DNA from: Nocardia sp. alder85J
GTDB lineage: Bacteria; Actinomycetota; Actinomycetes; Mycobacteriales; Mycobacteriaceae
NCBI RefSeq assembly: GCF_020176955.2
Contig: NZ_JAIUCZ020000009.1
Span: forward strand, 186,001-250,000
Direction of reading: 5' to 3'
DNA length: 64,000 nt
Shown: positions 1-9,088 of the stretch, in pieces
Layout: the number at the start of each line of letters is the position of its first letter
How positions within the stretch are numbered: position 1 is the first letter of the stretch
Notes under the pieces: model-generated
What the model was told of the DNA's origin: nothing
What the model saw: only the letters and a program-made list of their open reading frames with translations
Databases searched by the model: none
Position numbers and translations under genes: made by a program

Positions 1-1452
1 CCGCGATCCCGCGGCCCGGATCACCACGCCCGCAACGCGTTCGCCGAGGCGTTCGTCGTCGACGCCGACCAGTACCACGTCGGCGATGCCGGGGTGGGCG
101 ATCAGGACCTCCTCCACCTCGGCGGGGTAGACGTTCTCGCCGCCGCGGATGATCACGTCCCGCTGCCGGCCCCGGAAGGTCAGGTAGCCCGCGGCGTCCA
201 TGGAGGCCAGATCGCCGGTGTGCAGGAAGCCGTCCGGGCCGATGGTCTCGGCGGTCTTGTCCGGCATCCGCCAGTAGCCGTCCATCAGATACGGCGAGCG
301 GATCCGCAGTTCGCCGATCTCGCCCAGCGGCACCGGCGCATCGGTGGCCGGATCGACGATCCGGATCTCCGAACCCGCCACCGGACGGCCGATCGTGGTG
401 GAGACGGTGAGATCGTCGGCGTCGGGCGGGGTGTGGGTGGCGGTCGGGCATTCCGACTGCCCGTAGGTGACGGTCACCGCCGCGCCGAACACCTCGCGCA
501 CGGTCTCGATGAGATGGCGGGTCACCGTCGCGCCGCCGGAACCCACCGACACCAGCCCGAGGTCGCGGCCGTCGCCGCCGAGCCGGTTCACGATGTCGGT
601 GATCATCGTCGGCACGCCGCCGAGCCGGGTGACCATGCGCCGGCGCAGCAGGGTGACCACCCGATCCGCGTCGAACCGCTCCATCACCACCAGCGCGCAG
701 GGCTTCAGCAGCCCACCCAGCACGATGTGGCAGAAGCCGCCGATATGGTGGTACGGAACGGGATTGAGCCAGATCTCGCCGTCGCGCGGCAGGTCGTACT
801 CCAGCCGGGCGAGCGCGGCGTTGAGCAGGGCACGATGGCTGAGCACCGCGCCCTTGGCCCGCCCGGTGGTGCCGGAGGTGAACTGGATCAGGAACGGGTC
901 GGTGGGTTTCACCCGCGGCAGCTCCGCCTGCGGCGCGTGCTCGGCCCAGCCGCGCACGGTGGCCAGTTCGAGTACCGGTGTGGTCCCGCACAATTCGCTC
1001 GCCCGTGCGGCCAGGTCGGCGCCGGTGCGGTCGGTGCCGGTGAAGACCAGTGCGGGCGTGGTCAGTTCCATCGCGTATCGGACCTCGGGGTCGGTCCAGG
1101 CGGTGTTGAATCCGGTGACCAGCAATCCGGCCAGTGCGCAACCATATTGCAGCACAACCCAATCCACGCTGTTGCGGGACCACACCGCGATCCGGTCGCC
1201 GGGCCGGGTGGCCGCGGCGAGGGCGCCCGCGACCGTGGTCGCCGCCCGGGACAGCTCCGCGAAGGTCAGCTGCTTCACCTCGTCGCCGTCGAACCAGATC
1301 AGCGCCGGGCGGTCGGCGGCGGATTCCGCCTGCCGGGCCAGTACCTGCGGGATCGACTCGTCCAGGATGCGATCGAGCCGATCGGCCTGCCATATCGACA
1401 GCGCGGCCTGCGCGTCGTCGGTCCCTGCCGGGCTCGTACTCGGGCTGCTCAT
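1..1452 (-). CDS. Acyl-CoA synthetase (AMP-forming), 3' end cut by window edge
   Basis: Reading the minus strand from an ATG at 1450-1452 gives an open frame that runs off the left edge. It would activate a carboxylic acid to its acyl-CoA through an acyl-adenylate. The ANL-family signatures are all visible: the P-loop FTSGTTGRAKGAVLSH, the A5 motif YGQSECPT, then GDLASMD and the hinge region GRQRDVIIRGGENVYP. About 484 residues are present; only the last stretch with the C-terminal catalytic lysine is missing. It is divergent from the SDR gene, with two palindromes in the shared promoter region, so it is probably co-regulated with the acyl-CoA degradation operon on the plus strand. The substrate is not readable from sequence; a medium or long branched acid is an inference from the neighbours. 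Confidence 0.93.
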   Translation of the reverse strand, partial: MSSPSTSPAGTDDAQAALSIWQADRLDRILDESIPQVLARQAESAADRPALIWFDGDEVKQLTFAELSRAATTVAGALAAATRPGDRIAVWSRNSVDWVVLQYGCALAGLLVTGFNTAWTDPEVRYAMELTTPALVFTGTDRTGADLAARASELCGTTPVLELATVRGWAEHAPQAELPRVKPTDPFLIQFTSGTTGRAKGAVLSHRALLNAALARLEYDLPRDGEIWLNPVPYHHIGGFCHIVLGGLLKPCALVVMERFDADRVVTLLRRRMVTRLGGVPTMITDIVNRLGGDGRDLGLVSVGSGGATVTRHLIETVREVFGAAVTVTYGQSECPTATHTPPDADDLTVSTTIGRPVAGSEIRIVDPATDAPVPLGEIGELRIRSPYLMDGYWRMPDKTAETIGPDGFLHTGDLASMDAAGYLTFRGRQRDVIIRGGENVYPAEVEEVLIAHPGIADVVLVGVDDERLGERVAGVVIRAAGSR

Positions 1453-1549
1453 CGGCGGTCCTCCTTGCCGAGCAGTGCGGGGATGGCTCACCCGCCCAAC
1501 TGACGCGACACCGTGATGCGGCATCGCACTCGTGCGTGACGGTATCAAC

Positions 1550-1600
1550 CCAACTGTGTGGTGGGCTATAGTTTCGGCATAATCCCAACCAATTGGTGGG
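1550..1600. promoter_or_regulatory. Two tandem operator-like palindromes in divergent promoter
   Basis: CCAACTGTGTGGTGGG (1550-1565) and CCAACCAATTGGTGGG (1585-1600) share arms CCAAC(C/T) and GGTGGG around a 4-bp spacer and start 35 bp apart. The centre of the second is a perfect 10-bp palindrome. They lie between the acyl-CoA synthetase and the SDR genes and match sites at 4420, 4486, 12104 and 24718. A TetR-type repressor site is the natural reading, but no such regulator lies nearby. Confidence 0.6.
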
Positions 1601-1618
1601 TTAAGCCTGGAGGTGCCC

Positions 1619-2491
1619 TTGACGGATCAACTACGCTTCGACGGCCGGGTCGCCATCGTCACCGGCGCCGGGGGTGGCCTCGGACGGGCCTACACCCGGC
1701 TGCTGGCCGAGCGCGGCGCGCACGTGGTGGCCAACGACATCGATCGCAAGGACGAGAACGGGCAGACCCCGGCGGCCCGGGTGGCCGCCGAACTCGCCGA
1801 GGCGGGCGGCTCGGTGCTGGCCCACGACGGATCGATCGCCGAACCCGGCGCCGGGGCGGCGGTGGTGCGGACCGCGCTGGACGCGTTCGGCCGGGTCGAC
1901 ATCCTGATCAACAACGCGGGCATCCTGCGGGACCGGTCGTTCGCCAAGATGAGCGACACCGAACTGTCGGAGGTGCACGCGGTGCACCTGTACGGCACCC
2001 TCGCCGCGACCAAGGCGGCGTGGCCGGTGATGCGGGAGCAGGGCTACGGCCGGGTGGTACTGACCACCTCGGTGGCCGGGCTGTTCGGCAATCCGGGCCA
2101 GGCCAATTACGCGTCGGCGAAGTCCGCGCTGATCGGGCTGGGCCGGACACTGGCGGCCGAGGGCGGCCGCAACGGCATCAGGGTCAACCTGATCTCGCCC
2201 GGCGCGGCCACGAACATGACCGCGGCCCTGCTGCCGGAGCACATGCACGCGGCGATGTCGCCGGATCGGGTCGCGCCGATGGTGGCCTATCTGTCCCACG
2301 AGACCTGCGAGGTCACCGGGGAGATCTTCTTCGCCTCGGCGGGCCGCTACGCGCGCAACATGATCGTGGAGACGACCGGATACACCAACCACGAGGCCAC
2401 ACTCGAGGACATCGCGGCACAGCTGACGCGGATCATGGACCCCACCGGCTGGACCGTGCCGGGCGAGGCCATCACGCTGCCGGACCTCTGA
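1619..2491 (+). CDS. SDR-family 3-hydroxyacyl-CoA dehydrogenase-like protein
   Basis: A 290-residue short-chain dehydrogenase with the NAD(P)-binding TGAGGGLG at the N terminus, the NNAG motif, and a catalytic Ser and YASAK pair. The insert with 'RKDENGQTPAARVAAEL' resembles the dehydrogenase domain of peroxisomal multifunctional enzyme type 2, so oxidation of a (3R)-hydroxyacyl-CoA is a likely role. A GGAGG at 1609-1613 overlaps the GTG at 1613 but stands 5 bp before an in-frame TTG at 1619, so I prefer the TTG start; GTG would add two residues. It is the first gene of the plus-strand operon that continues through the acyl-CoA dehydrogenases. Confidence 0.88.
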   Translation: MTDQLRFDGRVAIVTGAGGGLGRAYTRLLAERGAHVVANDIDRKDENGQTPAARVAAELAEAGGSVLAHDGSIAEPGAGAAVVRTALDAFGRVDILINNAGILRDRSFAKMSDTELSEVHAVHLYGTLAATKAAWPVMREQGYGRVVLTTSVAGLFGNPGQANYASAKSALIGLGRTLAAEGGRNGIRVNLISPGAATNMTAALLPEHMHAAMSPDRVAPMVAYLSHETCEVTGEIFFASAGRYARNMIVETTGYTNHEATLEDIAAQLTRIMDPTGWTVPGEAITLPDL

Positions 2492-2534
2492 TCGCCCGGA
2501 CACATTCTCGGCCGCCGCGGACGGAAGGACACCG

Positions 2535-3638
2535 ATGGCCGCGCCCATCGCACTGGACGAATACCCCATCCATCAGACCCCGCTGTCGCTGGGCCGGGTC
2601 GGCAGCAGCGACCGGAACTTCTACGACCGCTGCTATTTCAACGCCCACGACCGTGCCGGCGGCACCCTGCTGATCACCGGTCTCGGCGTCTATCCGAATC
2701 TGGGTGTCGTCGACGCCTACGCGGCCCTGCGGCGCGGTGACGATCAGCGGGTGGTGCGGTTCTCCGACGCGCTCACCGAGCGCAGCCTGGAACAGCGGGT
2801 CGGCGGCTACCACATCGAGGTGCTGGAACCGTTGCGGCGCCTGCGGATCGTCTGTGAGCACGAGGATCTCGGCTTCGACCTCACCTGGACCGGGGCCTTC
2901 CCGGCGGTGCAGGAGGAGCCGCATCTGCTGCTGTCGGGCAACCGGGTGGTCATCGACTCCTCGCGGTTCGTGCAGGTCGGCACCTGGTCGGGCACGATCC
3001 GCGCCGACGGGATCGAATCGGCGGTGGATCCGGTGGGCTGGACCGGGAACCGGGACCGCTCCTGGGGCATCCGCGGGGTCGGCGAGCCGGAACCGCCGGG
3101 GCGCAACGCCTCCGAGCCGCCGGGCGGGCTGTGGTGGCTGTACGTGCCGCTGCGCTTCGACGACTTCTCGATCGTGGTGATCGTGCAGGAGGGCCCCGAC
3201 GGGCACCGCACCCTGAACAACGCGGTGCGGGTGTGGCCCGACGGTCGCGTCGAGCAGCTCGGCTGGCCCCGGGTGCGCATCGAATACCGTTCCGGCACAA
3301 GAGTTCCGGTGGCCGCACGGATGGAGATGACCGACGCCGGCGGTGAGCCGCTGACGGTCGACATCCGGGTGCACACCGGGATCGGGCTGCACATGGGCTG
3401 CGGCTACGGCCGTGACCCGGAATGGGTGCACGGCCAGTGGCGCGGCCGGGACTGGTCGCTGTCGAGCCGCTTCGATCTGGCCGACCCGGCGGTGGCCGCG
3501 CGGTTCGGCGACGGCGCCGTCGACCATGTGGGACAGGCCCGATGCGGTGACGCCGAGGGCTGGGGGCTGTTCGAGCACGCGCTGCTCGGCCGCCACGCGC
3601 CCACCGGATTCACCGAATGGAACACCGTGGCGCCATGA
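2535..3638 (+). CDS. Conserved calycin/AttH-like protein of unknown function
   Basis: This 367-residue protein has no signal peptide, no membrane segment and no cofactor motif that I recognise. It is rich in beta-type sequence and short Trp/Gly-containing strands, as in the AttH/CrtC-like (hydroxyneurosporene-hydratase-type) double beta-barrels that are common beside lipid catabolic genes in actinomycetes. That assignment is a weak impression, not a motif match. It starts 43 bp after the SDR behind GGAAGGACACCG and its stop overlaps the next ATG (ATGA), so it belongs to the catabolic operon. A role in binding or isomerising a hydrophobic intermediate would be a guess. Confidence 0.75.
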   Translation: MAAPIALDEYPIHQTPLSLGRVGSSDRNFYDRCYFNAHDRAGGTLLITGLGVYPNLGVVDAYAALRRGDDQRVVRFSDALTERSLEQRVGGYHIEVLEPLRRLRIVCEHEDLGFDLTWTGAFPAVQEEPHLLLSGNRVVIDSSRFVQVGTWSGTIRADGIESAVDPVGWTGNRDRSWGIRGVGEPEPPGRNASEPPGGLWWLYVPLRFDDFSIVVIVQEGPDGHRTLNNAVRVWPDGRVEQLGWPRVRIEYRSGTRVPVAARMEMTDAGGEPLTVDIRVHTGIGLHMGCGYGRDPEWVHGQWRGRDWSLSSRFDLADPAVAARFGDGAVDHVGQARCGDAEGWGLFEHALLGRHAPTGFTEWNTVAP

Positions 3639-4417
3639 CAGTTCCGCCGCACCGGCTCGGTATGACGCTGCCGATGGCCGACGAACCGCTGTCGGCGGTG
3701 CCGGGCGTGGTGGACGAACTCGCCGCGGCCGGTTACACCGACCTGTGGACCAGCGAGATCAATGCCCTCGACGCCTTCGCGCCGCTGACCGTGGCCGCAC
3801 TGCACCGGCCGGAACTGCGGGTGGGCACCTCGATCGCCGGGGTGTTCGCCCGCAGCCCCGCGCTGCTGGCCATGAACGCGCTCGCGCTCGCCGAATCCAG
3901 CCCGCAGCCGGTGTATCTGGGGCTCGGGGCGTCCAGCGAGACGATGGTGCGGGACTGGCACGGCGTGCCGTATGTCCGCCCGTACCAACGGGTCCGGGAC
4001 ACGCTGCGCTTCCTGCACCGGGCCTTCGAGGGGGAACGGGTCACCTTCCGGTCGCCCAGCTTCGACGTCGACGGCTTCCGGCTGGGCCGATTACCCGAGC
4101 ATCGGCCGCGCATTCTGCTGGCCGCGCTGCGCGAACGGATGCTGGGCCTGGCCGGCCGCGAGGCCGACGGCGTGATCCTGAACTGGCTCGGCGCGGACGA
4201 CGTCGCCCGGGTCGTTCCCCCGGTGCTGGAACACAATCCGGCGGCGGAGGTGGTGGCCCGGCTGTTCGTGGTGGTGGGCGCCGACCGCGCGGCGGCGCGG
4301 GAGCTGGCGGTGCTGGCCATCCTCGGGCCGGATGCCGCCACGGTGCGCGCGACGGCACGCGGCCTGGCGGCGCGCCCGGAGCTCGCGGCGGCGCTGCCGG
4401 GTGGCACCGTGGCGTGA
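3635..4417 (+). CDS. LLM-class (F420/flavin) oxidoreductase, short at the C terminus
   Basis: The start at 3635 overlaps the previous stop as ATGA; an upstream ATG at 3617 is less likely. The N-terminal two thirds show luciferase-like monooxygenase features: a TIM-barrel start GMTLPMADE, a 'LAAAGYTDLWTSE' strand-helix, and 'LGLGASSETMVRDWHG', which resembles the segment of F420-dependent enzymes that lines the cofactor. At 260 residues it is shorter than the usual 280-350, and the last 60 residues are low-complexity Ala/Arg-rich sequence without the family's C-terminal helices. It could be a naturally short member or a decaying one. The redox substrate is unknown. Confidence 0.75.
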   Translation: MTVPPHRLGMTLPMADEPLSAVPGVVDELAAAGYTDLWTSEINALDAFAPLTVAALHRPELRVGTSIAGVFARSPALLAMNALALAESSPQPVYLGLGASSETMVRDWHGVPYVRPYQRVRDTLRFLHRAFEGERVTFRSPSFDVDGFRLGRLPEHRPRILLAALRERMLGLAGREADGVILNWLGADDVARVVPPVLEHNPAAEVVARLFVVVGADRAAARELAVLAILGPDAATVRATARGLAARPELAAALPGGTVA

Positions 4418-4419
4418 TA

Positions 4420-4501
4420 TCGAACAGGCGGTTGGCTACGACTTCCGCTCGGCGTCGCGGTCGAGTATGGTCGAATCGTTCGTACCCAACCGGATGGTCG
4501 A
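4420..4501. promoter_or_regulatory. Two operator-like palindromes upstream of the Rieske gene
   Basis: TCGAACAGGCGGTTGG (4420-4435) matches 13 of 16 positions of the site at 12104, and CCAACCGGATGGTCGA (4486-4501) keeps the CAACC-N4-GGT core. They occupy the 125-bp gap before the Rieske oxygenase gene, the largest gap in the front half of this operon, so an internal regulated promoter is likely. Confidence 0.5.
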
Positions 4502-4542
4502 CTACGATGGATCGACTGAAGTGCAGTAAGGGGATACACATC

Positions 4543-5550
4543 ATGCGAGATTGGCCATACGAGGTCTTTCCCACCGGCTGGTACCAGATCGGCTACTCGG
4601 CGGAGCTGGCCCGCGGTGAGGTGAAGCCGGTCAAGTACTTCGATCAGGAACTGGTGCTGTTCCGGACCGAGACCGGGGAGTTGTCCCTGCTGGACGCGTT
4701 CTGCGCGCACCTGGGCGCGCACCTGGGCCACGGCGGCGTGGTCAAGGGCGAGTGCATCGAATGCCCGTTCCACGGCTGGCTGTGGAAGCGCGACGGCGCC
4801 CTGGAGACCATCCCGTACGACCCGGAGGCCAACCGCCGGGTCAAGATCGGCGCCTGGCCGACCCGCGAGGTCGCCGGTCTCATGCTGACCTGGTACGACG
4901 CCTTCGGCCGGGAGCCGTTCTGGGAGTGGCCGGGTGTCACCGAATTCCTCGACGAGGAGAACTTCTACCCGATCTTCCCGCAGGGCGCCGATCACATCGG
5001 GATCCGGAAGATCATCCCGCAGTCGCCGGTGGAGAACACCCCCGACTTCGAGCACTTCCCCTACGTGCACGGCGCGGGCCGCCGCGGCAACTCGATCGTG
5101 TGGGAGGAGAAGGAACACTACCTGCACACCCGGATCAGCTTCCTGTTCGGCGCGGGCAAGAAGGCCACCTGGCTGACCCCCGACGGCGAGATGGAGGGCG
5201 AGATCGAGACCGAGGCCTGGGGTCTGGGCCTGTCCAATGCCCGGTTCAAGCTCGGTGACTTCATCACCTCGCAGCTGACCGCCACCACCCCGGTCGACGC
5301 CGAGCACTCCGAGCTGTTCGACACGATCACCGCGACCCGTGAGCCCGGTGACGACGGCGCGGAGCCCACCGGCCGTTCCGGCCGGATGATCACCTTCCAG
5401 AAGGGCCAGATCCGGCAGGATTTCAAGATCTGGGAGAACCAGCGCTACGTCGAGCACCCGCCGTTCGCCGGTCAGGAAGCCGACGCGTACGCCGCCTTCC
5501 GGCGCTGGTCGAAGCAGTTCTATTTCGGCCCGAAAGAGACCGGCGCGTAG
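4543..5550 (+). CDS. Rieske non-heme iron oxygenase, KshA/Neverland-like
   Basis: A 335-residue oxygenase component. The Rieske [2Fe-2S] ligands are C54-x-H56 and C74-x2-H77 (CAH and CPFH). The mononuclear iron site is D168, H171 and H176 in NTPDFEHFPYVH. Length and layout match the single-component-type oxygenases of the 3-ketosteroid 9-alpha-hydroxylase (KshA) and Neverland/DAF-36 group, which hydroxylate steroid nuclei and need a separate ferredoxin reductase. None is encoded next to it. The surrounding acyl-CoA genes make a sterol or other terpenoid substrate reasonable, but this is inference. A GTG upstream frame is open back to 3412; the ATG at 4543 after AAGGGG is the only start consistent with the neighbouring gene. 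Confidence 0.9.
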   Translation: MRDWPYEVFPTGWYQIGYSAELARGEVKPVKYFDQELVLFRTETGELSLLDAFCAHLGAHLGHGGVVKGECIECPFHGWLWKRDGALETIPYDPEANRRVKIGAWPTREVAGLMLTWYDAFGREPFWEWPGVTEFLDEENFYPIFPQGADHIGIRKIIPQSPVENTPDFEHFPYVHGAGRRGNSIVWEEKEHYLHTRISFLFGAGKKATWLTPDGEMEGEIETEAWGLGLSNARFKLGDFITSQLTATTPVDAEHSELFDTITATREPGDDGAEPTGRSGRMITFQKGQIRQDFKIWENQRYVEHPPFAGQEADAYAAFRRWSKQFYFGPKETGA

Positions 5551-5595
5551 CAGATTCCGGCCCACGAGGTGGGGCCGGTCCGGAAGGGATCGACG

Positions 5596-6774
5596 ATGAC
5601 CTCGAGTTCTGCGCGCGCTGCCGCGTCCGGGTTGTCCGCTGGGGACGGTGTGCCCGGCGGCGCAGCACGGTTCGGCGGTGGCGAGACATCGGATCGGGCC
5701 GACAGCCCCGGCTGGTCCGATGACGACGATGCTCTGGTGAGCAGCGTCGAGGAGGTGCTGCGCCGGGAATGCCCACCCGGTGCGGACCCGTCCGGGGAAC
5801 GTCGGCGTGAATTGTGGTCCACGGTGGGCGAACTCGGCTGGCCCGCGCTCGGGGTGCCCGAGCGGGCCGGCGGAATCGGCGCCGCGCCTGTGCTTTCCGC
5901 GCGGGTGCTCGAAAAGGCCGGTGCCGCCCTGTTTCCCGCGCCGCTGCTGAGCACCGCGGTGGCTACCGCCGTGCTCGCGCGGCTCGAAACGTCCGGGCCC
6001 GAGGGGGACCGGGCACGCGACGACGCCTGTACGCGGATCGTGGCGGGAGCCGCGGCCACCGTGGCGATCGCCGGCCGTGCCGAGTGGGACGGTCACCGGC
6101 TCACCGGAACGCTGCGCGACGTCATGGATCTGCCGCACGCCGAGGTGCTGGTGGTGATCGGGCATCCGGCCGGTGGCGGTGCGTCCCTGGCGCTGCTGGT
6201 CGATCCCGCCGCGGGGATCGTGCGCACCCCGCCCACGATCGACCCCACCCGGCCCCTGGGCACGGTGGAATTCGCAGGCGCACCGGCGATTCCGCTGGGA
6301 ACCGGGGTGAACCACGGCCTGGATCTCGCGACCGTGCTGGTCGCCGCCGAACTGGTCGGCATCGCCGCGCGGGCGCTGGAGATCGCCGTCGAGCACGCCG
6401 CGACCCGCACGCAGTTCGGCCGGCCGATCGGCGCGTTCCAGGGCGTGAAGCACCGGCTGGCCGATGTCTACGTCGCCGTCGAGCGGGCCCGCGGCCTGGT
6501 CTACGCGGCGGCCGAAACGGATTTCGGCCCAGCGGATCTCGATGCGACGCCGATCCCGGTCGCGATGGCGAAGGCCGCGGCGACCGAGGCGGCGCTGTTC
6601 GCCACCCGGGCCGCGATCCAGGTCAACGGCGCGCTGGGGGTGACCGCCGAACGCGGCCTGGTGCCGCTGCTGCGCCGGGCCCGGCAGGGCGGACAGTTGT
6701 TCGGGGACGCGCGCACCCACTACACGACGGTGGCCCGCGCGCTCGTCGCCGCCGGACAGGAGCCGAGCGCATGA
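5596..6774 (+). CDS. Acyl-CoA dehydrogenase (pair 1, first subunit)
   Basis: This 392-residue acyl-CoA dehydrogenase starts at an ATG 7 bp after GGAAGGG. The C-terminal half is well conserved (RTQFGRPIGAFQGVKHRLAD, FAD/tetramer contacts), while the N-terminal half is divergent and carries a low-complexity leader of about 40 residues. It overlaps the next dehydrogenase by ATGA. In actinomycete steroid catabolism such adjacent unlike pairs form alpha2-beta2 heterotetramers (for example FadE28-FadE29), and this subunit looks like the partner with the RxQFGRPIG-type motif. It would introduce an alpha-beta double bond in an acyl-CoA side chain. Confidence 0.9.
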   Translation: MTSSSARAAASGLSAGDGVPGGAARFGGGETSDRADSPGWSDDDDALVSSVEEVLRRECPPGADPSGERRRELWSTVGELGWPALGVPERAGGIGAAPVLSARVLEKAGAALFPAPLLSTAVATAVLARLETSGPEGDRARDDACTRIVAGAAATVAIAGRAEWDGHRLTGTLRDVMDLPHAEVLVVIGHPAGGGASLALLVDPAAGIVRTPPTIDPTRPLGTVEFAGAPAIPLGTGVNHGLDLATVLVAAELVGIAARALEIAVEHAATRTQFGRPIGAFQGVKHRLADVYVAVERARGLVYAAAETDFGPADLDATPIPVAMAKAAATEAALFATRAAIQVNGALGVTAERGLVPLLRRARQGGQLFGDARTHYTTVARALVAAGQEPSA

Positions 6775-7874
6775 CGCCCGTCGACGAATACCACCGCTGG
6801 CTCACCGATTTCCTGCCGCCGGACTACGACACCGACCCGCAGCGCTACCGGTTCGACCGCGAGTTGCGCCGCCGTCATCAGCGCGCGTCCTTCGAGGCCG
6901 GGTGGATGATGCCGCAGTGGCCGCTCGGCGAGGGCGGTCGCGGGCTGTCGCCGCTGGATGCGGTGGCCGTCCGGATCGCGAGCGCTCGCCGGGCCGCGCC
7001 CCGGCTGGTGAACGTGCAGAGCGTCGGCGTGGTCGCCCCCGCGCTGCGTCGGTTCGGCACCCCGGAACAGCGGGAACGCCTGCTGACCCCCACGCTGCGC
7101 GGCGACATCGACTGGGCGCTGGGCATGTCCGAGCCCGGCGCGGGGTCGGATCTGGCCGGGCTCACCACCCGGGCCCGCCGCGACGGCGACCGCTACATCG
7201 TGACGGGCCAGAAGATCTGGAGCACCCAGGCCCACGACAGCCAGTGGTATCTGCTGTTCTGCCGCACCGGATCCGGCGGCGGCAAGCACGCCGGGATCAC
7301 CTGCCTGCTGGTGGACCTGTCGTTGCCGGGCACCACCGTGCGGCAGATCCCGATGGGCTGGGACGACGCCGACACCTTCTGCGAGGTGTTCCTCGACGAG
7401 GTCGAGGTGCCGGTCTCGTGCGTGCTGGGCGCGGAGGGCGAGGGCTGGCGGGTCGCGATGGCCTCGCTGAACCACGAGCGCGACATGATCTGGGTGATGA
7501 ACTCGGTCGAGATCGAGCGCGGCCTGCGCCGCATCGCCCGCGATCTGGCCGCCGGTGACGGTGACGACATGCTCGTCGAACTGGGCCGGCTCGCCACCGA
7601 CAGCGCGGCGTTGCAGGCCACCGGCCGGCGCGCGATGGCACACGAACTGGCCGGGCGGGCGGCCCCGGAGTTCCACATCCTGAAACTGCTGGGTTCGGAG
7701 AGCCTGCAACGGACCTGGCAGCTGGCCGCCGACGCCGCCGGTCCGGCCGGGTCGGCCGACCTCGAATTGCACTACGAGGAGTTCGAATCCCTCGGCGCGA
7801 CCCTCTACGGCGGCACCTCCGAGGTGCAGCGCAACATCATCGGCGAACGCGTCCTGGGCCTGCCCCGGGACTGA
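6771..7874 (+). CDS. Acyl-CoA dehydrogenase (pair 1, second subunit)
   Basis: A 367-residue acyl-CoA dehydrogenase, coupled to the previous gene by ATGA. It shows the flavin-contact motifs GMSEPGAGSDLAGL and GQKIWSTQAH, and ends with YGGTSEVQRNIIGERVLGLP, a classic C-terminal signature. The glutamate that acts as base in MCAD-type enzymes is a glycine at the equivalent YGGT position, as in many actinomycete heteromeric enzymes where the base lies elsewhere. The preceding gene is the most likely obligate partner. Confidence 0.92.
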   Translation: MTPVDEYHRWLTDFLPPDYDTDPQRYRFDRELRRRHQRASFEAGWMMPQWPLGEGGRGLSPLDAVAVRIASARRAAPRLVNVQSVGVVAPALRRFGTPEQRERLLTPTLRGDIDWALGMSEPGAGSDLAGLTTRARRDGDRYIVTGQKIWSTQAHDSQWYLLFCRTGSGGGKHAGITCLLVDLSLPGTTVRQIPMGWDDADTFCEVFLDEVEVPVSCVLGAEGEGWRVAMASLNHERDMIWVMNSVEIERGLRRIARDLAAGDGDDMLVELGRLATDSAALQATGRRAMAHELAGRAAPEFHILKLLGSESLQRTWQLAADAAGPAGSADLELHYEEFESLGATLYGGTSEVQRNIIGERVLGLPRD

Positions 7875-7939
7875 GCGCGGCACCGATATCGATACGAGTC
7901 CTACTGAGCGGCAAGCAAAGTCGGAGAAGGGAGGTCGGC

Positions 7940-9088
7940 ATGGAACTCTCGCTGGGAGAGCGCGCCGACGCACTGCGCGCCGTACTGCGCGAGCTGCTGC
8001 GGCAGACGTCGCCGCAGCGGCGCTGGAGTTCGTTCGCCACCGACCCGGACGCCCGGGCGGCGGTCGCCGAGACCACCCGGCGCCTCGGCGAGCAACGGCT
8101 GCTCACGCTGAGCTGGCCGGCCGAATACGGCGGCGCGGACGGCAGCGAATGGGAACAGACCGTGCTGCGCGAGGAGATGTGGGCGCACTTCGAGCCGCGC
8201 GGCGCGCAGTACATGGGCCTCAACTGGGTGGGCCCGATCCTCATGAAAGTCGGTACGCCGGAACAGAAACAGCGGCATCTGCCCGCCATCGCGGCGGGCC
8301 GGGAATCCTGGTGCCAGGGCTTCAGCGAGCCCGGCTCCGGCAGTGATCTGGCCTCGCTGTCGCTGCCCGCCACCGCCACCGGGACCGGCTGGCGCATCTC
8401 CGGCCAGAAGATCTGGACCTCCTACGCCGGACTCGCCGACTACTGCTTCCTGGCCGCGCGCACCGCGCGGACGGACAATCCGCGCGCGGGCATCACCATC
8501 TTCCTGATCCCGATGACCCGCCCGGGCGTCACCGTCCGCCCGATCGATTCGATGCTCGGCGAACAACACCTCAACGAGGTCTTCTTCGACGAGGTGCAGG
8601 CCGGGCCGGAGGACGTGCTCGGCGAGGTGGACCACGGCTGGACGGTGATGAAACTCGTTCTCCAGCACGAACGGATCGGCATCGCCCGCTACGCCCGCGA
8701 CGAACGGGTGCTCGCCACCCTGGCCGGGCACGCGGCACTGGACAGCGAACTGGCCCGCGTGCAGTACGCCCGCGCGCTGGTCGGCGCCCGCGTGGCCCGG
8801 CTGCTGAACTACCGCGCCGTCGCACTGCGCGAACAGGGCGCGCTCACCGACGAGGTCGCCTCCACCGCCCGCATCGCCAACATCCGCCTCGACCAGCAGG
8901 TCGCCGAACTGGCCCTGGACCTGTCCGGCCCCGACGCCCTGGAACCGGGCGAGACCGCCGCGGTCGCCGACCGCATCGAGGACGTCTTCCGCTACGCCCG
9001 CTCGGCCACGATCGCGTCGGGAACCATCGAGGTCCAGCGCGGGCTGGTCGCGCGGGCAGCGCAGCGGGGTGAGCGTCATGGATCGTGA
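7940..9088 (+). CDS. Acyl-CoA dehydrogenase (pair 2, first subunit)
   Basis: This 382-residue protein starts at an ATG behind GGAGAAGGGAGG. Recognisable signatures are FSEPGSGSDLASL, SGQKIWTSYAG and the C-terminal SGTIEVQRGLVARAAQ. The 65-bp gap before it, with a possible fresh promoter, separates it from pair 1. It overlaps the next gene by about 11 bp, so the two are translationally coupled and probably form a heteromeric FAD enzyme for beta-oxidation of a branched or ring-attached side chain. Confidence 0.92.
   Translation: MELSLGERADALRAVLRELLRQTSPQRRWSSFATDPDARAAVAETTRRLGEQRLLTLSWPAEYGGADGSEWEQTVLREEMWAHFEPRGAQYMGLNWVGPILMKVGTPEQKQRHLPAIAAGRESWCQGFSEPGSGSDLASLSLPATATGTGWRISGQKIWTSYAGLADYCFLAARTARTDNPRAGITIFLIPMTRPGVTVRPIDSMLGEQHLNEVFFDEVQAGPEDVLGEVDHGWTVMKLVLQHERIGIARYARDERVLATLAGHAALDSELARVQYARALVGARVARLLNYRAVALREQGALTDEVASTARIANIRLDQQVAELALDLSGPDALEPGETAAVADRIEDVFRYARSATIASGTIEVQRGLVARAAQRGERHGS

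Noticed and set aside
94..1571. Three plus-strand frames over the first 1.5 kb
   Set aside because: The minus-strand frame encodes a clear acyl-CoA synthetase with all core motifs; the plus-strand frames have none.
3733..6720. A 995-residue open frame on the minus strand
   Set aside because: It is antisense to the Rieske and dehydrogenase genes, has no family-like motifs and is rich in Arg, Gly, His and Pro, as GC-rich shadow frames are.
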